Below are positions 1 to 7,666 of a DNA stretch of 64,000 nucleotides, in pieces. Both the position numbers and the translations under genes were made by a program. The notes under the pieces are model-generated. The model saw only the letters and a program-made list of their open reading frames with translations, was not told where the DNA came from and searched no databases. Numbering within the stretch: position 1 is the stretch's first letter; every line of letters starts with the position of its first letter. The stretch covers positions 248,001 through 312,000 of the forward strand of contig NZ_QZWF01000007.1 in the NCBI RefSeq assembly GCF_004187715.1, read 5' to 3'. The stretch is from Streptomyces sp. F001. Lineage in GTDB: Bacteria; Actinomycetota; Actinomycetes; Streptomycetales; Streptomycetaceae.

Positions 1-662
1 CCGAGGAGCTGTACCTCTATCCGCTCTACGTCCGCCCGCTCACCGGCCTCGGCCGGCACCGCGGCCCGGCGCTCGGCGACGCCGAGTGGGACGAGCAGCG
101 ACTGCGCCTGTACCGCCACGGCCGCGACCACCTGCTCGCGCACGGCTACGCGCAGGTGTCGATGCGCATGTTCCGTCGCGCGGACGCGCCGACCACCGGC
201 GGGGAGGACTACGCGTGCCAGACCGACGGCATGATCGGCCTCGGCTGCGGCGCCCGCTCCTACACCTCCGGGCTGCACTACTCCTTCGACTACGCCGTGG
301 ACATGCACCGCATACGCGGGATCATCGACGACTACACGGCACGCACAGCCGAGGACTTTCGTCACGCGGACTTCGGCTGGGAGATGAACGAGGAGGAGTC
401 CCGGCGCCGCCACCTGCTGCAGTCGCTGCTCCAGGCCGAGGGCATGCCCGTCGCGGACTACCGGGCCCGCTTCGGCACCGCGCCCGGTGACGACTTCGCC
501 GCCGAGCTGGACCGGTTCGGCGACCGGGGCTGGCTGGACGACTCCGCCGCTCCGGAGCGCTTGCGGCTCTCCCCCGAGGGCCTGGCCCACTCCGACGCGC
601 TGGGCCCCGAGCTGTTCTCCGCCGCCGTGCGGGAGCGCATGGCCGCCTACGAGCTCAAGTGA
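1..662 (+). CDS. STM4012-family radical SAM protein, C-terminal part (5' end outside window)
   Basis: Open from base 3 without a start, so the N-terminal half with the radical SAM cysteines lies left of the window. The visible 219 residues resemble the C-terminal part of HemN-like STM4012-family proteins: an N-terminal stretch ELYLYPLYVRPLTGLG, then QVSMRMFRR, then GLGCGARSYTSGLHYS, the substrate-side loop typical of coproporphyrinogen-oxidase-like radical SAM enzymes. It ends 10 bases before the start of a STM4011-type radical SAM gene. The two families are normally adjacent in an uncharacterised four-gene locus, which supports the call. Substrate unknown; it should not be read as a haem biosynthesis enzyme. 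Confidence 0.8.
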   Translation, partial: EELYLYPLYVRPLTGLGRHRGPALGDAEWDEQRLRLYRHGRDHLLAHGYAQVSMRMFRRADAPTTGGEDYACQTDGMIGLGCGARSYTSGLHYSFDYAVDMHRIRGIIDDYTARTAEDFRHADFGWEMNEEESRRRHLLQSLLQAEGMPVADYRARFGTAPGDDFAAELDRFGDRGWLDDSAAPERLRLSPEGLAHSDALGPELFSAAVRERMAAYELK

Positions 663-672
663 CGGAGCCCGC

Positions 673-1554
673 ATGGACCTGACGATCCTCTACCGCGGCC
701 CGCTGGCGTCGTGCGACTACGACTGCCCGTACTGCCCCTTCGCCAAGCGCCGGGACACCCGCGCCCAACTGGCCGCCGACCGCACCGCGCTGGAACGCTT
801 CGCCACCTGGGCGGCCGCACAGCGGGAGGACCGGCTCTCCCTGCTGTTCACACCGTGGGGCGAGGGCCTGGTGCGCTCCTGGTACCGGCGTACGCTCGCG
901 GAACTGAGCCGGCTGCCGCACATCCACCGGGTGGCGATCCAGACCAACCTCAGCTGCCGTACGGACTGGCTGGCAGCCGCCGACCGGGACACCCTCGCCC
1001 TGTGGTGCACCTTCCACCCCGGCCAGACGCCGTACGACCGCTTCCTGGCCAAGTGCCACGACCTGGCCACCCGCAACATCCGCCACAGCGTCGGCGTCGT
1101 CGGCCTGCCCGAGCATCTGGAGCACGCGCGCCGTCTGCGTGCCGACCTCCCCGCCCATGTGTACCTGTGGGTCAACGCCGCCGAGGGCCATACGTACACC
1201 GATGCCGAGGCCGACCGGTGGACCGCCCTCGACCCGCTCTTCCCCTACAGCCGCCACCCCCACCGCAGCGCGGGCCTGCCCTGCCGGACGGGCGAGTCCG
1301 TCATATCCGTGGACGGCGAGGGCACGGTGCGCCGCTGCCACTTCGTCCGGTCGGAGCTGGGCAACCTCTACGACGGCTCCTACCGGAGTGCGCTGCGCCC
1401 CCGCCCCTGCCCACTGGCCGTCTGCGACTGCCACATCGGCTACGTGCACCTGGAAACCCTGCCGCTGTACGACGTGTTTGCGGGCGGAGTCCTGGAGCGG
1501 ATCCCCGCCGAACCGCCCGCCGCTCCAGCACTCGGACGCACCGCCGGTCCGTGA
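673..1554 (+). CDS. STM4011-family radical SAM protein
   Basis: 293 residues. The radical SAM cluster motif CX3CX2C is visible near the N-terminus as SCDYDCPYCPF. Mid-protein FTPWGEG is followed by VAIQTNLSC and LWCTFHPGQT. The C-terminal third carries further cysteines (LPCRTGESVISVDGEG, VRRCHF, CPLAVCDCHIGY) that may bind an auxiliary cluster. The ATG at 673 was chosen because MDLTILYRG is the family-like N-terminus and it lies 10 bases after the STM4012-type gene; longer frames run into that gene. A strong hairpin follows at 1696-1730. Family assignment is confident; reaction and substrate are unknown. Confidence 0.85.
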   Translation: MDLTILYRGPLASCDYDCPYCPFAKRRDTRAQLAADRTALERFATWAAAQREDRLSLLFTPWGEGLVRSWYRRTLAELSRLPHIHRVAIQTNLSCRTDWLAAADRDTLALWCTFHPGQTPYDRFLAKCHDLATRNIRHSVGVVGLPEHLEHARRLRADLPAHVYLWVNAAEGHTYTDAEADRWTALDPLFPYSRHPHRSAGLPCRTGESVISVDGEGTVRRCHFVRSELGNLYDGSYRSALRPRPCPLAVCDCHIGYVHLETLPLYDVFAGGVLERIPAEPPAAPALGRTAGP

Positions 1555-1695
1555 CCTCCCTGCCCTGCGCGGCAAGGTGTCCGATGAGATCGGGACCCAT
1601 CGCGAGGAGCAGCTCCAGGCCGGCCTTGCCGAAACGGCAATCGGCGCCACGCCCCTCGACGATGTCGTCAGCGGCCGCACGACCGTCGTCATGCG

Positions 1696-1730
1696 AAGAG
1701 CGGGACCCAGCCTCACTGGGTTCCGCTCTT
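1696..1730 (+). terminator. Hairpin terminator after the radical SAM genes
   Basis: Two 15-base arms (1696-1710 and 1716-1730, one mismatch) enclose the loop CCTCA and are followed by TTTGTCGTT on the plus strand. It lies 141 bases after the stop of the STM4011-type gene and fits a rho-independent terminator. Confidence 0.7.
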
Positions 1731-1750
1731 TGTCGTTGCTCCCGCTCGTC

Positions 1751-1798
1751 GCGAGTGAGTGGGTACGGCGAACGGCGAGTGAGTGGCTACGGCGAACG
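1751..1798. repeat. 24-bp tandem repeat, two copies
   Basis: Two adjacent 24-base units, 1751-1774 and 1775-1798, differ at one position (GGGTAC versus GGCTAC) around the core GCGAGTGAGTGG. They lie between the terminator and the convergent gene at 1938. No function is evident. Confidence 0.85.
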
Positions 1799-1937
1799 GA
1801 CATGTCGCTGAGCGATCCGACCCCGCGACCTGGCTGCCGGCGGCACCGGCGGCACAAGTGGGAACTGTGGCCTCTTCGGCGGCACCGGATGACCCACCAG
1901 GCCCTCCGCGGACTGATCGTGTGTCCTGGGTGACCGC

Positions 1938-2462
1938 TCAGGCGCCGAGACTCCGCATGGTCTCCTTCACCAGGCGGTTGCCCTTGGGTTCGTACCACGA
2001 GGTGTACGACGACAGCTTGGCAACCGCCGCGCCCAGCCACTCGGGATCGCCGAGCCGGTCCAGCGCCTTCGCCTCGGTGAGCTGGTCGAACAGCGCCTTC
2101 AGCACAATGACGTGGCCGCCCGTGTAAGGGCGCTCGTGATGCGTGTACCGCACCGACCACGGCTCGTACGGATGGCGCAGGATGCCCTGCAGGGAGCAGC
2201 CGTCGCGGCCCATGTCGGCACCGGGCGCAAAGCCTCCGACGAGGCCTCCGAAGGGGGTGACATGCCACCTCCGGTAAGCGGCTCGCACCTTCAGCTCCAC
2301 GAACCTGGACCACTCCATGGCGAGCAGTGGTGCCGCCTCCCCGCGCCGGCGATGCTCCAGGCCCTCGGGCGTGAGCACGAGGGACAGGCCGTCCTTCCGC
2401 GTCGGGTCTCCGATCACCCACCGGTCCCCGATCAGCTCCAGCGGCCCCAGATGCTGCGCCAT
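1938..2462 (-). CDS. Hypothetical protein, 174 aa
   Basis: A continuous 174-residue frame with actinomycete codon bias, starting MAQHLGPLELIGD. No signal peptide, membrane segment or known catalytic motif is visible. The protein is charged and mixed alpha/beta, with WSRFVELKVRAAYRRWHV and a glycine-rich GGLVGGFAPG. A GGGAGAGG-like purine run 5-15 bases upstream supports the start at 2462. It lies downstream of the frameshifted copper-type gene on the same strand, and that gene's altered frame runs into this gene's start. Function unknown. Confidence 0.6.
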   Translation of the reverse strand: MAQHLGPLELIGDRWVIGDPTRKDGLSLVLTPEGLEHRRRGEAAPLLAMEWSRFVELKVRAAYRRWHVTPFGGLVGGFAPGADMGRDGCSLQGILRHPYEPWSVRYTHHERPYTGGHVIVLKALFDQLTEAKALDRLGDPEWLGAAVAKLSSYTSWYEPKGNRLVKETMRSLGA

Positions 2463-2612
2463 GGCCTCTCCCTCTGTCCTGCCGTTCGTCCGACCTGGAA
2501 CATAACCGACGCCTGGAGACCGCCCGCCGGCGGTGCGTCCTCGGTCGTGGCCGCCCGACGCCGACCGGGCAGGGCCGTTGGAGGGCCGGTTGCCTGTGCC
2601 GGCGGCGGGGCG

Positions 2613-3568
2613 TCACCCGTGCCCGTGCTCCGCCGAGCCGCTGTCCTCGGTGTGCTCGTCCTCCTCGGCGGCGGTGTCGCTGCCGAGGCCCGCCCGGACG
2701 GTGAAGCTCGCGGTGCGCACCTTGCCGTCGTGCTTGAAATCGAGGAAGAGGCGGTAGGCCTGGGCGCGGTGGCGGTGAAGGAGACGGTCGGCCCGGGCTT
2801 CGTCCTGGCGTCACCGGCTTCGCTGTCGGGGTGGACGTGCAGGTAGGCCAGGTCTCCGGCGCGCAGCGCCACCAGGTGCCCGTACGCGCCGAGGTAGGGC
2901 TGTAGGTCGGTCACCGGCTTGCCGTCCTTGCGGACCTCGAAGGTCAGGTCCTGGGCGGAGCTGGTGTTGAGGTCCCCGTGCAGGGTGACCGTGTAGCCGT
3001 CGACCTTGCTGGTGCTCACCTGCTGGGGCAGCTCTTGCGGCTCGTAGTGCCCTGCGACCGCCAAGTCTGTGCCCAGGGTGAGGCTTTCGCCGTCCTCGGC
3101 GGCCGGGGCGAAGTCCGCGAAGAGGCGGTAGTCGCCGGCCGTCGGCAGGTTCACGGGCGTGCGCCACGTGCCGTCAGCCGAGCGCGTGGGGTGCAGGTGG
3201 CGGTAGACGGTCAGGTCGCGGGAGGCCAGGATCAGGTGGAGTTCCTTCTCCTGCTCCACCTCGTAGTCGGTGACCGGCCGCCCCTGCGCGTCGAGGACGG
3301 CGAACCGGATCTCGGCGCTGCGCCCGCGCTCGATCCGCGGGGTCTTCAGGTCGATCGAGTAGCCGTGGGCCGAGACCTGCAGCCCCTCGGGGCCTTCTGC
3401 GGCATTGCCCGCGCCGCCGGCCTCCGCCGCCTCTGCCTCACGGCTCGTTTCCATACCCGCCTTGGTATCCGCGTCGTCGGACCCGGCGAGGCTGCCCACT
3501 CCGTACGCCGCGCCCAACACGACGGCAAGTGCTGCGGCGAAACCAGTGATCTTTGGCCAGGTGTTCAT
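2613..3568 (-). pseudogene. Secreted/lipidated copper-locus protein with a frameshift near 2755-2765
   Basis: The N-terminus MNTWPKITGFAAALAVVLG is a hydrophobic signal or anchor segment (residues about 7-26), followed by a linker and two similar beta-rich halves with HLILASRDLTVYRHLHP and HLVALRAGDLAYLHVHP. These are histidine-containing motifs found in Streptomyces proteins encoded beside copper ATPases. The original frame continues to 2432 with low-complexity proline/serine/arginine sequence. Shifting frame at about 2755-2765 restores AYRLFLDFKHDGKVRTA and a His/Glu-rich tail ending GSAEHGHG with a stop at 2613-2615. A one-base deletion in the sequenced strand explains this. It is either a recent mutation or an assembly error. 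A GGGAG site supports the start at 3568. Confidence 0.7.
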
Positions 3569-3612
3569 AAGCGTCTCCCAGGAATGGCCCCCGGAGGGGA
3601 CCCCCCGAGGGG

Positions 3613-3635
3613 CCTATACCCCGGTGGGGTATAGG
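3613..3635. promoter_or_regulatory. Palindromic operator, CsoR-like, site 1
   Basis: Perfect 10-base arms CCTATACCCC and GGGGTATAGG around GGT, 45-67 bases upstream of the copper-type gene starting at 3568. TACCCC...GGGGTA palindromes are the usual form of CsoR-family copper operators in Streptomyces. No csoR gene is in the window, so the regulator must be encoded elsewhere. Confidence 0.6.
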
Positions 3636-3648
3636 AAGCCGAGTTGAA

Positions 3649-3667
3649 TATACACCCTGGGGGTATA
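3649..3667. promoter_or_regulatory. Palindromic operator, CsoR-like, site 2
   Basis: Arms TATACACCC and GGGGGTATA (one mismatch), centred about 34 bases upstream of site 1. Same TATACCCC/GGGGTATA logic; two spaced sites suggest cooperative copper control of the gene at 2613-3568. Confidence 0.5.
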
Positions 3668-3909
3668 CGAATCCCGGCTGTCCCCGAGCGAAGAGCTACA
3701 GGCCTCTTGTTGCACCTCGGACGGCAGCCGCCCGAACGACGGGCAAGGCGTGCCGCGTGCGGACGGTGGACGTCGGCCTCGACGGCGGGCGAGCCAGGGC
3801 CGTCTCCGACGGCGAACCGGACGACCGGCAGATCGCCGAGGTCGCCGAGGTCGCCGACAAAGCCGGCGAAACGGCCGCCCGGGTTCCGCGCCCGCGGCCC
3901 CGACGAGGG

Positions 3910-4410
3910 CTACGGCTGGGCCGCCGGCACGACGCTGCTCACCTCGTGCACCCGCCCGGCATTCACCGGATCTCCCACGGTCACCCGCCAGGTCCCCGGG
4001 CCGGGCAGGGTGAGGTGGGTGTCATAGCGGCCGGCCCCGAGGTTGCGCAGGGTCTTGCGACCGCCGGTGCGGCCCGCCTCGGCGTCCTCGGCGCCGGCGG
4101 ACAGCAGCAGCCGGTCGTCGTCGGCCGTCACCTCCACATGGCAGTCCGTGCCGTCGACGGCGTCGGGCACGTCGACGGCCAACTCCTGCCTGCCATCGAG
4201 GAACTCGCGTGGATCGCAGGCGGTGAGCAGGGCCTCCACCTGGTTGAGCAGTGCCCGTTCGTTCTGCAGCGCCCCGTGCTTCTGGGCGAAGAAGCGTACG
4301 GTGGAGTCGTCCGTCGACTGGGCACCGCCCAGGTCCCGTCGTACGCGCTTGCGTCGCCGAGCAGGCCCAGGGTGCGGCCGAGGAGCACTCTCCCCGTGGG
4401 CAAAGCCGCG
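3910..4410 (-). pseudogene. C-terminal remnant of a lipase/acyltransferase-like gene
   Basis: Residues from DDSTVRFFAQKHGALQNE to the stop at 3910 form a plausible C-terminal domain ending VGDPVNAGRVHEVSSVV. The sequence matching the segment just upstream (LGDASAYDGTWAVP) lies in a different frame, with the shift near 4316-4326. Beyond about 4400 the region overlaps the HxlR gene and homology is lost. EKHG/QKHG-ALQN followed by a short beta domain is seen at the end of LCAT-type lipase/acyltransferase proteins in actinomycetes, but that link is weak. No catalytic serine region remains, so this is a decayed gene. Confidence 0.45.
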
Positions 4411-4426
4411 CTCGCCGACGAGGAGG

Positions 4427-4777
4427 TTACGCGGACGACGGAACCCGCCCCGCACCCCTGGGGCCCGAGCGGTGCATGTTCCACTGCACGAGCGGCTGCA
4501 GGGCGTCCAGCAGTGCCCGGCCGTCCGGGGCCAGCTGGTAGCGGATCTGTACGGGCGTGGTGGGGATGACGGTGCGCTCGATGAGGCCCGCGGCCTCGAG
4601 TTCCTTCAGGCGCTGGGAGAGCAGTCGGTCGGAGATGCCGTCGATCATGGCCCGGTACTCGCCGAAGCGCCGGGCCCCCTGGTGGGCGGCCTGCAGTACC
4701 GAACCCGTCCAGCGGCGTCCGATCAGTTCGAGGGTGCTCTCGAAGCGCGGGCAGGTGTCGTCATGAATGGAGTCCAC
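4427..4777 (-). CDS. HxlR-family transcriptional regulator
   Basis: 116 residues with the compact winged-helix layout of HxlR proteins: FESTLELIGRRWTGSVLQA at residues 12-30, GISDRLLSQRLKELEAAGLI as recognition helix and turn, then the wing with YQLAPDGRALLDAL and a C-terminal dimerisation helix. The early cysteine CPRFE typical of HxlR redox/aldehyde sensors is present (residue 9). It is divergent from the LLM-class oxidoreductase across 64 bases, so it probably controls that gene pair and itself. Confidence 0.9.
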   Translation of the reverse strand: MDSIHDDTCPRFESTLELIGRRWTGSVLQAAHQGARRFGEYRAMIDGISDRLLSQRLKELEAAGLIERTVIPTTPVQIRYQLAPDGRALLDALQPLVQWNMHRSGPRGAGRVPSSA

Positions 4778-4841
4778 TTACAAAAGATTAGCACCTTACT
4801 CACTGTTTGTCCGAAGGCGCGGTTCGGCGCACCGTGGACGC
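4778..4841. promoter_or_regulatory. Divergent promoter region of HxlR gene and LLM oxidoreductase
   Basis: A 64-base AT-richer spacer (TTACAAAAGATTAGCACC) between two divergent starts. This is the expected place for the HxlR operator. No perfect palindrome is evident, so the exact site is not assigned. Confidence 0.45.
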
Positions 4842-5741
4842 ATGACCGACTACGGACGCCCGCTCTCCTTCGGAGTGAGCCTCGACCCCTCCGCCGGGGC
4901 ATGGGCCCAGACCCGGCGCCTCGCGCGTACGGCGGAGGATTCGGGCCTCGACCACATAGCTGTCCAGGATCACCCGTACCAGCCCGGCCACCTCGACACC
5001 TGGACCCTGATCACCCATCTGTCCGCGGCCACCGACCGCATCTCCTTCCTCACCGATGTCGCCGATCTGCAGCTGCGGCCGCCGGTGATGCTCGCCAAGG
5101 CCGCCGCATCGCTGAGCGTGCTCACCGGCGGACGCATCCAGCTCGGGGTCGGCGGGGGCGGCATCCCCGACGCCATCGCCTCGATGGGGGGACCGGCGCG
5201 ACGCGGCCGGGACATGGTGGCGTACGCCGAGGAGTCCCTGGGGCTGCTGCGTACGGCCCTGTCCGGGGATGCCGTACGACTGCACAGCCCGTACCACTCC
5301 GTCGACGGTTACCGTGCCGGACCGGTGCCCCCGAAGCCCGTCGAGCTGTGGCTCGGCGCCCAGAAGCCCAGGATGCTCGCCGTCACCGGCCGGTCGGCCG
5401 ACGGCTGGATCTCTCCGCTGAACATCTACGTCCCGCCGCAGGAGGTGCCCTCGCGGCAGCGGATCGTCGACGAGGCGGCCGCCGACGCGGGCCGCGACCC
5501 GGCCACACTGCGGCGCGTCTACAACGTGATCGGTGTGATCGGCGACCACGGGGACGGACCCGGGCTCGTCGGCGATGTGCGGCGGTGGGTGGACACCCTC
5601 ACCGAGTGGGTCGTGGAACTCGGCTTCGACACCTTCGTCTTCTGGCCCGCCACCGACCCCGAGCGGCAGCTCGCGCTCTTCGCCGGCGAGGTCGTGCCCG
5701 CGGTGCGCGAGCGCGTCGAGGCCATCCGGAGCGGGCGATGA
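4842..5741 (+). CDS. LLM-class F420/FMN-dependent oxidoreductase
   Basis: 299 residues from the ATG at 4842; an upstream in-frame ATG at 4767 would overlap the HxlR promoter and adds 25 non-conserved residues. The luciferase-like TIM barrel shows SFGVSLDPSAG, DHIAVQDHPYQPG, FLTDVADLQLRPP, LSGGR-like VLTGGRIQLGVGGGG and WLGAQKPRMLAVTGR. These are characteristic of F420-dependent members. It overlaps the next gene by ATGA (5738-5741) and so is co-translated with a BBE-type flavoenzyme. The pair with a divergent HxlR regulator suggests a stress-inducible redox or detoxification operon. Substrate unknown. Confidence 0.88.
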   Translation: MTDYGRPLSFGVSLDPSAGAWAQTRRLARTAEDSGLDHIAVQDHPYQPGHLDTWTLITHLSAATDRISFLTDVADLQLRPPVMLAKAAASLSVLTGGRIQLGVGGGGIPDAIASMGGPARRGRDMVAYAEESLGLLRTALSGDAVRLHSPYHSVDGYRAGPVPPKPVELWLGAQKPRMLAVTGRSADGWISPLNIYVPPQEVPSRQRIVDEAAADAGRDPATLRRVYNVIGVIGDHGDGPGLVGDVRRWVDTLTEWVVELGFDTFVFWPATDPERQLALFAGEVVPAVRERVEAIRSGR

Positions 5742-7048
5742 ACCGCGCCCTCTCCGCCGTGCCGGCCGAGCTCGCGGGCAAGGTGGTCACGCCCGACGAC
5801 CGGCGCTACCGCGCGCTCCGCTCCACCTACACCACCGTCGGCCATCCGGCCGCAGTCGTCCTGCCCGAGTCCGCGGGCGATGTCGCGGCGGCGCTGCGGC
5901 TCGCGCGGGAGACGGGGCTTCGGGTGGCCGTCCGCAGCGGCGGCCACGGCCTGTCCGGCAGCGGCACCAACGACGGTGGGCTCGTCATCGACCTGAGCGC
6001 GCTGCACCGGGTCGATGTCATCGACCGCGGCTCCCGGCTGGTCCGCGTCGAGGCAGGTGCGCGCTGGGCCCAGGTCGCCCGGGCGCTCGCCCCGCACGGG
6101 CTCGCCATCAGCTCGGGCGACCACGGCAACGTCGGCGTCGGCGGCATCGCCACCGGGGGCGGCGTCGGCTGGCTGGTACGGCAGTACGGGCTCACCATCG
6201 ACCATATCCGTGCCGTCGAGGTCGTCCTGCCCGACGGAACGGCCGTGCGTGCCGACGCCGAGACCGAGCCCGAGCTGCTGTGGGTGATGCGCGGGGCCGG
6301 CGCGGGAGCCGGGATCGCGGTGGCCTTCGAGATCGAGGCCATGGAACTTCGTGCGGTCGGCCACGCGCAGCTGGTCGCGGCGGTGGACCCGGCCGGTCAG
6401 ACGCTGCGCCGCTGGGCCGACGTCATGGCGCGGGCACCGCGCGAGCTGTCGACGGCGGTGACGCTGTCCTCGCGGGGCGCCACCGCCGCCGCGTTCATCA
6501 CCGCGGTCGTGGCCTCGGACAGTCCGTCCGTCATCCGCGACACCGTCGAACCGCTGCTCGGCATCGGGGATGTGATGGTCCAGCAGGCCCACGTCGTCCC
6601 CTACACCGAGCTGGTCCCACCGCACCATCTGCACGCCAACACCGGGCAGATGCGGTCCAGCACGACCAACGGACTGCTCACCGACCTGACTTCGGACGCC
6701 GCCCGCGCCCTGGTCACGGCGTCGGCCGCCCCCCACCCGGTCCTGATCCAGCTGCGGTCGCTCGGCGGCGCGACCCACGACCCGGTCCCCTCGGCCACGG
6801 CGTTCGCCCACCGCCACCAGAACACCCTCGTCGTCGCCTCGGCGTTCCCGCCGGACGACCGCGCGACACTGGCCACCGCCTGGGCCCCGCTCGCCCGGCA
6901 CACCAACAGCGCCTACGTGAACTTCGAGAGCGCCCCCGACGAGGCCACGTTCGCCCGCGCCTACCCCGGGCCGACCGGCACCCGCGTCACCGGCCTGTGG
7001 AAGCGCTACGACCCCGACGGCGTCCTGCGCCCCCGGCCGCCGACCTGA
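5738..7048 (+). CDS. FAD-binding oxidoreductase, BBE/berberine-bridge type
   Basis: 436 residues. The PCMH-type FAD domain shows VRSGGHGLSGSGTNDGGLVIDLS (the H can carry covalent FAD), GVGGIATGGGVGWLVRQYGL and an EVVLPDGT stretch. The C-terminal berberine-bridge segment YVNFESAPDEATFARAYP comes before KRYDPDGVLRP. The second covalent-FAD cysteine usual after GG.. in 6-S-cysteinyl BBE enzymes is not obvious; GNVGVGG takes that place, so attachment is probably through His only. Start overlaps the previous stop by ATGA. Likely a soluble alcohol or sugar oxidase; substrate unknown. Confidence 0.88.
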   Translation: MNRALSAVPAELAGKVVTPDDRRYRALRSTYTTVGHPAAVVLPESAGDVAAALRLARETGLRVAVRSGGHGLSGSGTNDGGLVIDLSALHRVDVIDRGSRLVRVEAGARWAQVARALAPHGLAISSGDHGNVGVGGIATGGGVGWLVRQYGLTIDHIRAVEVVLPDGTAVRADAETEPELLWVMRGAGAGAGIAVAFEIEAMELRAVGHAQLVAAVDPAGQTLRRWADVMARAPRELSTAVTLSSRGATAAAFITAVVASDSPSVIRDTVEPLLGIGDVMVQQAHVVPYTELVPPHHLHANTGQMRSSTTNGLLTDLTSDAARALVTASAAPHPVLIQLRSLGGATHDPVPSATAFAHRHQNTLVVASAFPPDDRATLATAWAPLARHTNSAYVNFESAPDEATFARAYPGPTGTRVTGLWKRYDPDGVLRPRPPT

Positions 7049-7111
7049 CCGCGGCCCCATCGACGACCTCACCGACCACGGCCCCGCGGCACCCGCCGCG
7101 GACGCCCGCCC

Positions 7112-7474
7112 GACTCGTCCGTGCTCCCCGCGTCCGCCTCCGCCTCCCGGGCCGTCACGGAGACCTTCCGCAAGGCCTGGGAGGAGCAGCACCCGGAGGG
7201 CACGGTGATCTGCCGCGACCTCGCCGTCGACCCCGTCCCGCACCTCACCGCCGACGCCCACACCGGCGGCTTCGCCGCTCCGGACGCGCACACGCCCGAG
7301 CAGGCGGCCGCCTTCGCCGAGCGGGTGAAGCTGATGGAGGAGCTGGAGCGGGCGGACGCGGTGCTGATCGGCGCCCCGATGTACAACTGCTCGATCCCGT
7401 CCACCCTCGACGTGGACTTCATCGTCCCGGAGCTCACCAAGGCCAAGACCCTCGCCGAACGCCTCGCCGCGTAA
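7112..7474 (+). pseudogene. Azoreductase-like gene remnant, N-terminus lost and internal deletion
   Basis: DSSVLPASASASRAVTETF, LTADAHTGGF and ADAVLIGAPMYNCSIPSTL match the flavodoxin fold of FMN-dependent NADH azoreductases. The first strand and start codon are missing. Right after SIPSTL the frame jumps to VDFIVPELTKAKTLAE, which belongs at the C-terminus, so roughly the central third is deleted. The GTG at 7121 would give only 117 residues without a complete FMN site. It abuts the decayed DUF899-like gene on the opposite strand. Confidence 0.7.
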
Positions 7475-7486
7475 GCGGCACCTCTC

Positions 7487-7666
7487 GAACGCTGTGCCCT
7501 CCTCGGTCTCGAAGCGGTACTCCCTGTCGATACAGAACCAGAGCAACTCCTGTCGCTGTCACGCCAGTTGGCCGCTGCGCCGCGTCAGCTCCTGCTCGGC
7601 CTCGAGCAGCTCCAGCCGGGCGGCGAGCCGCTCCTGACGTGTTCCGGTCCTGTGCCCGGTCGTCAC
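7487..7666 (-). pseudogene. DUF899-family remnant with in-frame stop
   Basis: From the GTG at 7666 the frame reads TRQERLAARLELLEAEQELTRR, typical of the N-terminal helix of DUF899 thioredoxin-like proteins. It meets a TGA at 7559-7561 where the family has Arg, then continues in frame as QELLWFCIDREYRFETEEG, again DUF899-like (the usual motif is near DKEYRFE). Similarity stops at about 7490, where the azoreductase remnant begins. The start overlaps the ligase stop as GTGA, so it was once translationally coupled to that gene. Confidence 0.65.

Larger units (their letters stand above)
1555..1937. other. Intergenic region, 383 bases
   Basis: Holds the terminator at 1696-1730 and the 24-bp tandem repeat at 1751-1798. 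The first 130 bases have coding-like composition on the plus strand but no start, stop or recognisable family, so they may be a decayed tail. Nothing else is supportable. Confidence 0.5.

Noticed and set aside
2432..3568. 378-residue protein on the minus strand
   Set aside because: The last about 110 residues are low-complexity read-through after a frameshift and overlap the next gene; the real reading ends at 2613 after a frame change.
4043..7048. 1001-residue plus-strand protein
   Set aside because: Upstream of 5738 it is antisense or out-of-frame to the HxlR and LLM genes; only the C-terminal 436 residues are a real flavoenzyme.
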